A DNA stretch of 64,000 nucleotides from an uncultured Bacteroidales bacterium. Its GTDB lineage: Bacteria; Bacteroidota; Bacteroidia; Bacteroidales; Bacteroidaceae. Each line of letters starts with the position of its first letter. Within the stretch, counting starts at the first letter, position 1. The notes under the pieces are model-generated. The model searched no databases. It worked only from the letters and a program-made list of their open reading frames with translations, and was not told the origin of the DNA. Position numbers and translations under genes: made by a program. The stretch spans positions 1 to 64,000 of the forward strand of contig CADCHQ010000001.1 in assembly GCA_902801325.1 (NCBI GenBank), in the 5' to 3' direction. This document shows, in pieces, positions 15,780 to 24,904 of this stretch.

Positions 15780-18700
15780 ATGAAGAGACTTTTCGGACTT
15801 TTGGTATTAATGGTGTGCATCCATTTTGGCGCACAGGCGCAGAGTAAACTTTACCCGCATCTTTTCGACCTTTCAGAGGTAACTCTTGGTGAAGGAATGT
15901 TCAAGAATGCATTGCTCTTGAACAACGAAGTACTGATGCAGTATGATATGGACCGTCTGCTTACGCCCTACGTTCGACAGGCGGGCATTGATGCAACATG
16001 GGAATCAAAGCATCCCAACTTCCCAAACTGGGGAAGCGGCAATTTCCGTCTTGATGGTCATGTGGGCGGACACTATCTGTCGGCTTTGGCTATGGGCTAT
16101 GCCGCCAGTGGCGACACACGTCTGAAAGAGCGCATGGAATACATGCTCGACGTGATGGAGCGTTGCCAAAAGAAGTTCGATTCGGATAAGACCGGCCTTT
16201 ACGGCTACATTGGCGGCTATCCCAACAATGCCCTGTGGACAACGCTTTATAGTGGCAACATGGACACCTTCAACCAATGTCGAGGCCACGTTCCCTTCTA
16301 TGTGCAGCACAAGGTGTTGGCAGGCCTGCGCGATGCCTATGTCTATGGGGGTAGTGAACGAGCCAAGGAGATGTTCCTGAAGATGTGCGACTGGGTTATA
16401 AACGTCGTTGCAAAGTTCAGTGAATCACAGATGCAATCCATACTCGATACCGAGCATGGAGGTGTCAACGAAACACTAGCCGATGCCTACCTGCTTTCCG
16501 GCGACAAAAAGTATCTCACTGCCGCCAAGCGCTTCAGTCACAAGACGATGGTTGATGGTATGCAGTCGCTCTCCACAACATTCCTCGACAATCGTCACGC
16601 CAATACCCAAGTGCCCAAATACATAGGCTTCGACCGCATCGGACAAATGGACGGAACACGCACATACAAGACTGCCGCATGGAACTTCTGGCGCGATGTC
16701 GTACAGAACCGTACGGCTTGTATTGGCGGAAATAGTGTCGATGAACACTTTATGCCCAGTCAGAACACCGACCGCTACATCAATAATCCCAATGGTCCTG
16801 AGTCGTGCAACACCAATAATATGTTGAAGCTGACCGAAGACCTCTTCCTCGACCGTCCGGGCAATGCCTCTTTAACGGATTTCTACGAGAAGGCCACCTA
16901 CAACCACATACTCTCCACCCAGAACCCAACGACAGGCGGATACGTCTATTTCACCTCCTTGCGTCCCCAGCACTATCGCATGTACAGTCAGGTAAACCAA
17001 GGCATGTGGTGTTGCGTAGGCACAGGCATGGAGAACCACTCGAAGTATGGCGAATTCATCTATGCCCACATTGGCGACACCCTCTTTGTCAACCTATTCA
17101 TCAATAGTGAACTGAAGAACGAAACCTTTGGCATCCGACAGGAGACAAACTTCCCCTACGAGCAGAAGTCCTTGCTCACCATCACCAAGGCTGGAAAGTA
17201 TTGTCTCGCTATCCGCCGTCCTCAGTGGGCAACAGGCAAGGCCTCTACCTATGAATATATACGCAAGGACTGGAAGGTTGGCGAACAAGTGACCATCGAC
17301 CTGCCCATGAGCCTCAGCTATGAGGAATGCCCCCATCTCTCCAACTATATTGCCTTCCGTTATGGTCCCATTCTGCTTGGTGCCATTACTTCTACGGAGA
17401 ACCTCACTGGCCAGTTTGCAGGCGAGGGACGCATGGATCATGCCCCCTCACTCGGTGCTCAGATCAGCCTCACCTCAGCACCCATGCTCATCGGCAATCG
17501 TGCTGACGTGATCGGCAACATCTACCCCATCGACGCCGAGCATCTGAAGTTTGGCATACGACCTGCCTTGCTCAACAGCGAGCGCTGGTCAAACCTTGTG
17601 CTGCAACCTTTCTACACCGTCCATGAGGCACGCTATATGACCTACTTCCAGCAACTGACCGAAGCCGAATGGGAAAAGATTCGTGAGGAGGTGGAAGCCG
17701 AAGAGGCTGCTAAGATGCGACTGGAAGAACGCACGCTTGATGCCATCTCCACAGGCGAACAGCAGAGCGATGCAGGACACGGACGCACAGGCAACTTCGG
17801 CACAGGTTCCTATCAAGGCGAATACTACATCGACGCCCAGAGTGGCAGATGGTTCCAGTACGAACTGGAGACAAAGGGCATAGTGGACAGAGTCTCCCTG
17901 ATGGTTCGCTACACTGGTGCCGACAAGGGTCGCACATGCACCATCTCCATCGATGGAGAAAAGTTCCGTGATGTCACCATTTCTGGTACAACTAATGGTT
18001 TCTTTAATGTAGAATACCCCATTTCATCGAAGTTTTTGACACGTGGAGATGGTTCGGTTAAGGACACCATCACGGTTCGTTTCACAGCCTCTGGCTCTTC
18101 TCCCACACCAGGCGTATACTACATCCGCCTACTGAAGGAGTACGAAGGTTCGAAGCTGAAACACTACACTTTCGTTCCCCAGCAATGGATAAGTGCCGAT
18201 GCCGCTCGCGTCAAGAGTGTAGCATACACCGCCGACGGACGCATTCAGATCAATGGGGCTTCTGGTTCCAACAACATCGCCCTGCAACTCGATACACGCT
18301 ACAGCGACAGTTCTTATGTGCGTCCCGACCAGAACCTACTCCTTGTTCGTGGCACGCAATTGCGCACAGGTAGTGGCTACAGTTATCTTTGGTGGTTCAA
18401 TGGTTGCAACAAGGGTTCACAAGTGGCTCCTACCTACAGCTATCACGCTACAGGTTCCTCCAATCCCTATTACTTTCTATGGGACGTAACGAACAGCGGG
18501 CTTGCCGACTATTGGACGGCTAACGAAGAAGACCATATCCTGATTTCTGCCAACAGCAAACCCATGATCACGTGCTTTGGCTTGACTGCCTCCAGCACTT
18601 CGGGCACGGCCTATATCGATGATATCGATTTCCTCACAGCCCAAGAAGCAGTCGACCGATATCCTGAACTCTCCAAGACACTTGGCCTCACACCCACACG

Positions 18701-18818
18701 CATACTTCCTATTAAGAGAGGAAATGCGAAAGGGAAAAAATATGATCTCTCCGGTCGTCCCGTTGGTAAAGGCTACCAAGGCCTCGTTGTCAGTAATGGA
18801 AGGAAACAACTGAATTAA
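15780..18818 (+). CDS. Beta-L-arabinofuranosidase-like glycoside hydrolase (GH127/DUF1680)
   Basis: 1012 residues with signal peptide ending GAQA. The six-hairpin catalytic domain (about 40-430) has the family features NWGSGNFRLDGHVGGHYLSA and LDTEHGGVNETLADAY. The zinc and nucleophile set known for Bifidobacterium HypBA1 (Glu338, Cys340, Cys417, Cys418) matches Glu341 and Cys343 in PESCNTNNM and Cys411-Cys412 in WCCVGTGMENHSK. A retaining arabinofuranosidase using Cys as nucleophile is therefore predicted. A beta-sandwich follows, then C-terminal carbohydrate-binding-like modules and a short sorting-like tail (KKYDLSGRPVGKGYQGLVV). With the neighbouring PL11 lyase it should attack RG-I: side-chain arabinose here, backbone there. 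The exact GH family (127 or a relative such as 146) needs a tree. Confidence 0.85.
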   Translation: MKRLFGLLVLMVCIHFGAQAQSKLYPHLFDLSEVTLGEGMFKNALLLNNEVLMQYDMDRLLTPYVRQAGIDATWESKHPNFPNWGSGNFRLDGHVGGHYLSALAMGYAASGDTRLKERMEYMLDVMERCQKKFDSDKTGLYGYIGGYPNNALWTTLYSGNMDTFNQCRGHVPFYVQHKVLAGLRDAYVYGGSERAKEMFLKMCDWVINVVAKFSESQMQSILDTEHGGVNETLADAYLLSGDKKYLTAAKRFSHKTMVDGMQSLSTTFLDNRHANTQVPKYIGFDRIGQMDGTRTYKTAAWNFWRDVVQNRTACIGGNSVDEHFMPSQNTDRYINNPNGPESCNTNNMLKLTEDLFLDRPGNASLTDFYEKATYNHILSTQNPTTGGYVYFTSLRPQHYRMYSQVNQGMWCCVGTGMENHSKYGEFIYAHIGDTLFVNLFINSELKNETFGIRQETNFPYEQKSLLTITKAGKYCLAIRRPQWATGKASTYEYIRKDWKVGEQVTIDLPMSLSYEECPHLSNYIAFRYGPILLGAITSTENLTGQFAGEGRMDHAPSLGAQISLTSAPMLIGNRADVIGNIYPIDAEHLKFGIRPALLNSERWSNLVLQPFYTVHEARYMTYFQQLTEAEWEKIREEVEAEEAAKMRLEERTLDAISTGEQQSDAGHGRTGNFGTGSYQGEYYIDAQSGRWFQYELETKGIVDRVSLMVRYTGADKGRTCTISIDGEKFRDVTISGTTNGFFNVEYPISSKFLTRGDGSVKDTITVRFTASGSSPTPGVYYIRLLKEYEGSKLKHYTFVPQQWISADAARVKSVAYTADGRIQINGASGSNNIALQLDTRYSDSSYVRPDQNLLLVRGTQLRTGSGYSYLWWFNGCNKGSQVAPTYSYHATGSSNPYYFLWDVTNSGLADYWTANEEDHILISANSKPMITCFGLTASSTSGTAYIDDIDFLTAQEAVDRYPELSKTLGLTPTRILPIKRGNAKGKKYDLSGRPVGKGYQGLVVSNGRKQLN

Positions 18819-18961
18819 GCGATTTAAGACGACCACCTTTTCGGCTCATCGAAAAACAGATTACCAATCAACGAATATTTGGTTATTATCCAACGATTAT
18901 TTACTTAGCAATCAAGGCACGATGATTGTCAAGTAAATTTCGCAGCATTAATATATCTTCT

Positions 18962-19102
18962 TGCAATGAACCTTAGGCCTTCTGGATTTGTGCCTTAGGT
19001 TCAATTAATTTGCACCTTAGGTTCGATTGTTTTGCACCTTAGGTTCGATTGTTTTGCGCCTTAGGCCTTCCGAATTTGTACCTAAGGTTCGATTCTTCTG
19101 CA
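18962..19102. repeat. 22-nt tandem array, six units, core CCTTAGG
   Basis: CCTTAGG begins at 18971, 18993, 19015, 19037 and 19059, and CCTAAGG at 19081: an exact 22-nt period. Between cores the 15-nt remainder is conserved but not identical (TTCGATTGTTTTGCA type, or CCTTCCGAATTTGTA type). The array ends about 45 nt before the methyltransferase ATG. The reverse complement of the same unit, with the same period, recurs inside that gene at 19963-20057. The rest of the gap 18819-18961 shows no gene. Confidence 0.9.
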
Positions 19103-19147
19103 ACACTATTTGATTTCTAAAGAATAATTTGTACCTTCGCCTTCGGT

Positions 19148-20392
19148 ATGACGAACGAGGAGTTTATAAGCCTACATCGGGAAGAGGATGTCAGACGACT
19201 GGCATTTTCACGTGCCCCTGAGGGAGTGGACTTGAAATGGTGTCTGCAGCAGATAGAAGGCTGGCAGATAGCACGTCGGAAACTGCCGTCATGGGCCGCG
19301 ACAGAAGGCATATGGTATCCCGTTAAACTGTCGATGGAGCAATGCTCGAGTGAGGAGACGGCGCGATACAAGGGAAGCCTCGTGGAAAGACTGATTCCCG
19401 AAGGGCGGACGTCGATGGTGGACCTGACAGGCGGATTGGGAGTGGACTTCTCTCAACTTGCTCCCCTGTTCCGCGAAGCAACCTATGTGGAAGTACAGCC
19501 TCAGCTCATCGAGCTGGCTCAGCATAATTTCCCATTGCTGGGAATTAGAGATGCAACTTGCACTGATAGTTCTTCATTTTTGGACGAGCCAAGCGTAGGC
19601 CTTCGGCCGTCCGATTACTTTACGCTTCACTCTTCACTCTTTTTTATTGATCCAGCCCGTCGCGATGGAGTGGGAAGGAAGACGGTCTCCATTCAAGACT
19701 GTACGCCTAACCTGCTGGAAATGCAGGACGAACTACTCGCAAGGGCACAATGGGTGATGGTGAAACTCTCGCCCATGCTCGACATCACACAGGCATTGCG
19801 TGAACTGCACGGCGTCAGAGAGGTGCATGTAGTGAGTGTGCAAGGCGAGTGCAAGGAGTTGCTGATGGTGATGAAAGCAGGAGCGGAAGGACCTGTAACC
19901 ATGCACTGTGTAAACTTGGGCACTGACGAAGACGAGATAACAATTACACTCCCTGCATCGAACCTATGTTCATCGGCAATCGAACCTAAGGTCATATTGA
20001 ATAAGGCCTTAGGCTCAAACGAATCGAACCTAAGACCTTTTCTTTACGAACCTAATGCCTCTATCCTGAAAGCTGGCGTCTGTGATGTTTTGACCAAGAA
20101 ATACCCCATCGCGAAACTGCATGCGAGGAGCAACTTGTTTGTGAGCAAGCAACTCATTGCCCATTTCCCAGGACGCCGATTCCGCATTATAGGAGTCAGC
20201 GACTTCTCAAAAAAGAACCTGAAAGCCCTAATTGGCGACCTCGACAAGGCAAATCTTACTGTTCGCAACTTCCCAACCAACGTCGAGAAACTGAGGCGAC
20301 AACTGCGTCTGGCTGAGGGAGGCGACACTTATCTTTTTGCCACCACACTGAACGACGGACAGCACGCACTCATCCGATGCGAGAAAGCCTAA
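19148..20392 (+). CDS. Class I SAM-dependent methyltransferase with THUMP-like domain
   Basis: 414 residues, cytosolic. The SAM-binding loop is VDLTGGLGVDF (about residues 96-106), followed by an acidic ribose-contact position in ATYVEVQPQ. FIDPARRDGVGRKTVSI (about 168-184) is the second landmark of this family. The C-terminal THUMP-like part includes LYEPNASILKAG and KLHARSNLFVS. It probably modifies RNA; the substrate is not known. Two stretches look foreign to the family and are made of repeat DNA: about residues 146-167 before FIDPARR, and about residues 270-303 before LYEPNA, the latter encoded by five units of the 22-nt array. Both keep the frame open. Confidence 0.8.
   Translation: MTNEEFISLHREEDVRRLAFSRAPEGVDLKWCLQQIEGWQIARRKLPSWAATEGIWYPVKLSMEQCSSEETARYKGSLVERLIPEGRTSMVDLTGGLGVDFSQLAPLFREATYVEVQPQLIELAQHNFPLLGIRDATCTDSSSFLDEPSVGLRPSDYFTLHSSLFFIDPARRDGVGRKTVSIQDCTPNLLEMQDELLARAQWVMVKLSPMLDITQALRELHGVREVHVVSVQGECKELLMVMKAGAEGPVTMHCVNLGTDEDEITITLPASNLCSSAIEPKVILNKALGSNESNLRPFLYEPNASILKAGVCDVLTKKYPIAKLHARSNLFVSKQLIAHFPGRRFRIIGVSDFSKKNLKALIGDLDKANLTVRNFPTNVEKLRRQLRLAEGGDTYLFATTLNDGQHALIRCEKA
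19583..19650 (+). repeat. Repeat-like insertion in the methyltransferase gene
   Basis: The segment contains a palindromic GGCCTTCGGCC, then CTTCACTCTTCACTC followed by a T run. It encodes SVGLRPSDYFTLHSSLFF immediately before the conserved IDPARRDG, where relatives have a short linker. CTTCACTC-type strings recur near 57330 and 60517-60540. Confidence 0.55.
19963..20057 (+). repeat. 22-nt tandem array inside the methyltransferase coding sequence, five units
   Basis: Cores CCTATGT at 19963, CCTAAGG at 19985, CCTTAGG at 20007, CCTAAGA at 20029 and CCTAATG at 20051 keep an exact 22-nt period. The unit ATCGAACCTAAGG is the reverse complement of the upstream array unit CCTTAGGTTCGAT. Because 22 is not a multiple of three, successive units are read in different frames (SNL, IEPKV, KALGS, SNLRP, YEPNA). 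The last unit lies in the conserved LYEPNA motif. Confidence 0.85.
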
Positions 20393-20433
20393 GCCTCGCA
20401 CGCGCGTTTCCTTATTATAACTAATAGTGATTA

Positions 20434-22245
20434 TTACCGCTCCGACAAATCGCGAGTAGTCTCCTGCAATATAGCCTTGCCCAGACGCTCCATCTGCTTG
20501 TCGTCACCCACCATAGGACGCTGGCTAGTGAGATCATAGACAAAGAAGCCTGTGGAATCGACTACAGAGAAACCATTATTGAAAGTGTGGAAGGCAAACT
20601 GGCGGGTGTATTGGCGACCCAACACGTCACGACTGAAAAGGAAATCGTCGTGTGCTATCCCCAACTGTCCAAGAAGCGTGGCAGCAAGGTCGGTCTGATT
20701 GCAATAAGCATCCACCACACGAGGTTGACGAACAGCACCTCCCAGCCAAAGCATGGGGATGTGCATCTTCAACTCCGAAGTCTCGTCCAAACCCGCATGA
20801 TTAACTCCGTGGTCGGGAAGCATCACGATGAGGAGGTCGTCCCACAAAGGCGAGCGACGCATGCGCTCGACAAACTGCCCAATGCAATAGTCGAGATAGT
20901 GGAAAGCATTATCCACAGGATCGGCCAAAGCCTGATGAGGAACCTCCCAAGGTTCGTGACTCGAGAGGGTATTATAGCCAATGAGGTGGCGCGGTTCGTC
21001 AGGTCCTACAGCCCACTTCTCAATGTTAGAAGCAATGGTATCTAAGACGATCTCGTCACAGACACCCCATTTCGACTTGACACGCAAAGAGCGGGGATAG
21101 TTATCCTGCGAACTCAACTCCTCGAAGCCACAATTAACGAGATAACTGCGCTTCTTCGTGAAATTAATGTCGCCTCCATAGTAGTACGACGTGGTGTATC
21201 CTTCATCGCGAAGCGTACGGGAAAGAGCCGGAAGATGAGCATTCTTGGAAGGCACCTTCTGCAAACTCATGGTTGGGAATGAAGGATAGCCACTCCAAAT
21301 GCACACAGTAGCGCGGTCGGTTCTATATGAATTGGCATAGCACTGCGAGAAATAGATACCTTCCGAAGCCAAGCGATTGAGATTTGGCGTAACATCTTGC
21401 CTTCCGCTTATCATCGTAAACTGACCGCCACAACTCTCCAGCATGATAAGCACGATGTGAGGTCGCTTTGTGCGAAGCAAGGAGTCGGGATCAAGCGAAC
21501 GCGTATCGAAGACGCTGTCAAGAATGCTTGCACACTCTTCATCGGAAAAGAATTCGTAACGAACATCACTGCGACCCGTGTTCTCGAACGACGACAAGAA
21601 ACTGAAGACGGGATTGACAGCCGAATGATTGAGAAATGCCTGCTGGGAATAGTAGACTTGTCCAATGTTGGTGGTGGATTCATCTATGCCTCCTCGAATG
21701 CCTATGAACACCAAGGGCAGAGCAAGTATGGTAAGTAAGACGTACGCCCACTTGCGTTTCATCGCCTTTAAATGCGGCATGCGCCAAACATAAAGGAAGA
21801 AGAATAATCCCGTAAGCAATGCTATAGCCAAAAGTCGAAGCAGAAGGTAACCAGTGGAAACACTGGCCGCAGCAGTCTCAGGCGAAGAGAGATACTGCAA
21901 GCAACTGGCATCGAGTTTGAAACCCCAATAGGGATAGAGGCTGGTATCGGCTACGAAGGCAAGCGCAAAAGCAAACGCCACCAAAAGGAAATAGACACGC
22001 AACACGCGACGCAGCCCCTTGCCCCACCACCATAGTGATACCAACATCAAGAGCAGGGGCAGGACGAAGAAATAAAAAGCCGTGGAGAGGTCGAGCGTCA
22101 ATCCATGACGCAACACGTCAGCCAAATCACCTACCGAGAAGAAGTGGTCGGCATGGTTGGCACACATGAAAACGACCTTGGCCACAAGGAATATCGCAAC
22201 CGTCACCATATAAGTGCGTAAAAGAAAAAGTATGCGGGGTTTCAT
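20434..22245 (-). CDS. LTA-synthase-like membrane sulfatase-fold protein
   Basis: 603 residues. Five N-terminal membrane helices (about 1-185) precede an extracytoplasmic alkaline-phosphatase/sulfatase fold domain (about 255-560). Visible active-site features are the metal ligand Glu in LIMLESCGGQF, the likely nucleophile Thr in SYRTDRATVC, and the metal-binding Asp-His in VMLPDHGVNHAG. The family transfers phosphoglycerol or phosphoethanolamine groups to envelope glycans or lipids. In Bacteroidota, which lack lipoteichoic acid, the acceptor is unknown. It lies downstream of the OmpA porin pair on the same strand but behind a terminator, so it is probably expressed separately. Confidence 0.8.
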   Translation of the reverse strand: MKPRILFLLRTYMVTVAIFLVAKVVFMCANHADHFFSVGDLADVLRHGLTLDLSTAFYFFVLPLLLMLVSLWWWGKGLRRVLRVYFLLVAFAFALAFVADTSLYPYWGFKLDASCLQYLSSPETAAASVSTGYLLLRLLAIALLTGLFFFLYVWRMPHLKAMKRKWAYVLLTILALPLVFIGIRGGIDESTTNIGQVYYSQQAFLNHSAVNPVFSFLSSFENTGRSDVRYEFFSDEECASILDSVFDTRSLDPDSLLRTKRPHIVLIMLESCGGQFTMISGRQDVTPNLNRLASEGIYFSQCYANSYRTDRATVCIWSGYPSFPTMSLQKVPSKNAHLPALSRTLRDEGYTTSYYYGGDINFTKKRSYLVNCGFEELSSQDNYPRSLRVKSKWGVCDEIVLDTIASNIEKWAVGPDEPRHLIGYNTLSSHEPWEVPHQALADPVDNAFHYLDYCIGQFVERMRRSPLWDDLLIVMLPDHGVNHAGLDETSELKMHIPMLWLGGAVRQPRVVDAYCNQTDLAATLLGQLGIAHDDFLFSRDVLGRQYTRQFAFHTFNNGFSVVDSTGFFVYDLTSQRPMVGDDKQMERLGKAILQETTRDLSER

Positions 22246-22280
22246 AGCATGAGCATGTCTGGAATGTGTCCTAAAATGAA

Positions 22281-22308
22281 GCCGTCCCCAACAAGCGTCG
22301 GGGACGGC
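22281..22308 (-). terminator. Terminator of the OmpA operon
   Basis: Stem GCCGTCCCC/GGGGACGGC with a 10-nt loop lies after the stop of the second OmpA gene in the direction of transcription and is followed on the minus strand by a T-rich stretch. Confidence 0.65.
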
Positions 22309-22338
22309 TCTGTCTATCGTCGATAATCAGATACGATA

Positions 22339-23499
22339 TTATTCAACCTGATAACGAACTTCCTTTGTGCGGAACTTCTTGGTGGTAACTTTCTCCTTGT
22401 CGGTGTAAACACCATGACCAGTGATGATGGCTACACGATTCTTGTCGTTCTCTGCGTAGGGCTGAACGGTGTCACCCTTCCACTCAACAGACTTGATGAT
22501 CTTGGGATCAACACCGTGGTCGATGAGAGCCTGCTTTGTCTTTTCGGCACGCTCCTTCGAATACTTCATGTTCAGTTCGGGAGTACCAGTGCCCTTGTCG
22601 GCATAAGCAGTGATGCGGATCTCAGCATCCTTAACACCCTTCAGGAACTCTGCAACCTGAGCAATCTGAGCCTGCTCAGAGCTAACATCGGACTCGCGGA
22701 TGGCGAAGAAGATTTCCTTCTTGATGTCGCGGTCAGCGCTTACATCCTTATAGTTTACATCGTCGTACCAAGTGGTGTCGATGCGAGTCGCATAAACAGG
22801 CTCAACAGCCTGTACTGGCTCTCTCTTAACCTTCTTGAAACCAAACTTATAAGTCAGACCTAACTGAGCAGTAACACTCCAGTCGTCCTTGTCAGCAATC
22901 TTGCTGTTGTAACGGTCGCTGAGACTGTTGGCATCAACTTCAAGGTTCAGGCTCCAATGCTTAGCCAAATTGATGTCCAGCATAGCACCGATGCGACCAT
23001 TGTGGTTCAGACGATCGTCCTTCCAAGCCAAAGGCATAACATCACGATGGGCATAAGCATCGTCGTTGTCCCAAGAGTAGTTCAGGCCAACACCACCAAT
23101 CAGGTAAACATTAACGGGATAATAATCCTTCTTACCAAATAGTGTGCAGAGGTTCAGCAACAGGTCAACGTCTGTGGTTACATACTTGTAATCGTACTTA
23201 AAGTCAAGCGCATTCTTATCAGCGTCAAAGCCTTCGAAGCCACCTTTGTTCCAGATACCATTGACATGTAGGCGAGCACCTACGACAGGAGTGAACCAAC
23301 CGCCAAAGTATACACTGGCAGTGGGAGTAATCAGCTTAAGCTGATCGTAATTGGTGAAGGTGGTTTGACCACCGCCTTGAACACCAATGAACATGTGTGG
23401 GAAGGGCTTATAGTCCTTGCCATCCGTTGTCTCTTGTGCATTAGCTGACATGGATACAGCCATCAAAGCGACAGCAAAGAATAATTTTAATTGCTTCAT
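22339..23499 (-). CDS. OmpA-family outer-membrane protein
   Basis: 386 residues with a signal peptide ending SANA. The N-terminal barrel (about 25-235) includes FIGVQGGGQTTFTNY and LGLTYKFGFK. The C-terminal OmpA domain (about 270-385) contains ITAYADKGTGTPELNMKYSKERAEKTKQAL in two parts and NDKNRVAIIT, the peptidoglycan-contacting region. It is closely paralogous to the gene just upstream (23545-24702), like the paired OmpA-like proteins of Porphyromonas. It anchors the outer membrane to the wall and may form a heterotrimer with its paralogue (family knowledge). Confidence 0.9.
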   Translation of the reverse strand: MKQLKLFFAVALMAVSMSANAQETTDGKDYKPFPHMFIGVQGGGQTTFTNYDQLKLITPTASVYFGGWFTPVVGARLHVNGIWNKGGFEGFDADKNALDFKYDYKYVTTDVDLLLNLCTLFGKKDYYPVNVYLIGGVGLNYSWDNDDAYAHRDVMPLAWKDDRLNHNGRIGAMLDINLAKHWSLNLEVDANSLSDRYNSKIADKDDWSVTAQLGLTYKFGFKKVKREPVQAVEPVYATRIDTTWYDDVNYKDVSADRDIKKEIFFAIRESDVSSEQAQIAQVAEFLKGVKDAEIRITAYADKGTGTPELNMKYSKERAEKTKQALIDHGVDPKIIKSVEWKGDTVQPYAENDKNRVAIITGHGVYTDKEKVTTKKFRTKEVRYQVE

Positions 23500-23544
23500 A
23501 GTATTGTTAATTAAAAGTTTAACGGCTATAAGGTTAAATTCAGA

Positions 23545-24702
23545 TTAGTTTACACGCTCACGTACTTCCTTGGTGCGGAACTTCTTGGTAACAACCTTTT
23601 CCTTGGTCTTCTCCGTACCCTGGGCAGTGATGATGACTACACGGTTCTTGTCGTTGTCGGCAAAAGGCTGAACGGTGTCGCCCTTATAATCCATCGTAAT
23701 AAGGCTACCATCGATACCTGCATCCTTTAGAGCCTTAACGGCCTTCTCAGCACGTAACTTAGAATACTCCATGTTAACCTTGGGAGTACCTGTGCCCTTG
23801 TCAGCATAACCTACAACATTCATCTTAACGCCTTCATACTTCTTGGCAAATTCGCAAGCTTCCTTCAACTCCTTAGCAGACTCGGGGAAGTCGCTACCAC
23901 GAAGGTCGTAGTAAACTTTCCACTCTGTCTTCTGGCCATCGAACTTGTCTTTGTACTGAACATCGTCGTACCAGATGGTGTCTATGCGAGTGCTATAAAC
24001 AGGCTCTACTTCCTCAACAACAGCAGGAACGGGAGCAGGCTTAGCCTTCTTGTAACCAAACTTGAAGGTCAGACCAGCCTGGCCTACGAACTGAAGAATA
24101 TCGTCATTAAAGACGGCGCTCTTGCCAACATAACGAGCATTCAGGTCACCCTCGAGGTTGAAGCTCAACCACTTGCAGATGGGGATGTCCAGCATCAAAC
24201 CGACCTTACCATTGAAAGCCCAACGGTTGTCATTGTCAGCATAAAGCATGGTAGAACCAAGAGCCTTCTCCTCGCTACGATAGTAGTTCTCAAATGCATA
24301 ATTAGCACCCAGACCACCTACGAAGATAAGATTCACGGGATACCAGTCCTTCTTGCCAAACAATGTGCACAGGTTAACCAGCACATCAGCAGTGGGAGTC
24401 AGATAGTTGTAATTGTAATGACCGTCATCGGCAAGCAGGTAGTTGACGCCTGACTTTGACCATGCACCATTGAGATGCAAACGAGCACCTACAACAGGAG
24501 TAAACCAACGACCAATGCTAAAACTAGCAGTCGGAGTAAAAGTCTTCCAATTGTTAAACTCGTTGTTGAAAGTGTTCTGAACACCGCCTTGCAAGCCAAT
24601 AAATGTGTAAGGAGCTGTGGGATGTCCGGTCTCTTCCCTCTCCTGTGCCAAAACAGGTACGGCACTAATAAACAGGAGAGCCATTAAAAGAAATTTCTTC
24701 AT
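23545..24702 (-). CDS. OmpA-family outer-membrane protein, first gene of the pair
   Basis: 385 residues with signal peptide ending VLAQ. The barrel domain includes FIGLQGGVQNTFNNEF and FSIGRWFTPVVGARLHLNGAW. The C-terminal OmpA domain includes VVGYADKGTGTPKVNMEYSK and NDKNRVVIITAQG. The stop is 45 nt before the second paralogue, so both are read from the promoter at 24755-24786. Both proteins end KKFRTKEVR plus a few residues, an unusual shared tail. Confidence 0.9.
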   Translation of the reverse strand: MKKFLLMALLFISAVPVLAQEREETGHPTAPYTFIGLQGGVQNTFNNEFNNWKTFTPTASFSIGRWFTPVVGARLHLNGAWSKSGVNYLLADDGHYNYNYLTPTADVLVNLCTLFGKKDWYPVNLIFVGGLGANYAFENYYRSEEKALGSTMLYADNDNRWAFNGKVGLMLDIPICKWLSFNLEGDLNARYVGKSAVFNDDILQFVGQAGLTFKFGYKKAKPAPVPAVVEEVEPVYSTRIDTIWYDDVQYKDKFDGQKTEWKVYYDLRGSDFPESAKELKEACEFAKKYEGVKMNVVGYADKGTGTPKVNMEYSKLRAEKAVKALKDAGIDGSLITMDYKGDTVQPFADNDKNRVVIITAQGTEKTKEKVVTKKFRTKEVRERVN

Positions 24703-24754
24703 AACAGTTTGATATTTTGATATAAAATTAAAATTTTTTCACACTATTATTGGA

Positions 24755-24786
24755 CAAAATTAACATCTTTTTTGTTTATCACCAAA
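24755..24786 (-). promoter_or_regulatory. Promoter of the OmpA operon
   Basis: On the minus strand TTTGG (complement of 24782-24786) is 20 nt before TAATTTTG (complement of 24755-24762). The leader to the ATG is about 45 nt. Consensus quality fits an abundant protein. Confidence 0.8.
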
Positions 24787-24868
24787 TAATTAGCCGACAA
24801 ATGCGGAAAAGAATATTAAATTTTCCAAAAACGAGACGCCGGATATGCTTATTTCCAATGTTTTTTTG

Positions 24869-24876
24869 TATCTTTG
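24869..24876 (+). promoter_or_regulatory. -7 box (TATCTTTG) of the GNAT-parE operon
   Basis: A perfect TAnnTTTG, about 29 nt before the chosen ATG at 24905. It excludes the upstream in-frame ATG at 24845. Confidence 0.65.
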
Positions 24877-24904
24877 TGCTTTAATATCAATAACTCTTTT
24901 TCCT

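Noticed and set aside
18962-19102. CRISPR array for the 22-nt repeats
   Set aside because: The unit is only 22 nt in total with a 7-nt core; there are no separate unique spacers and no cas genes nearby.
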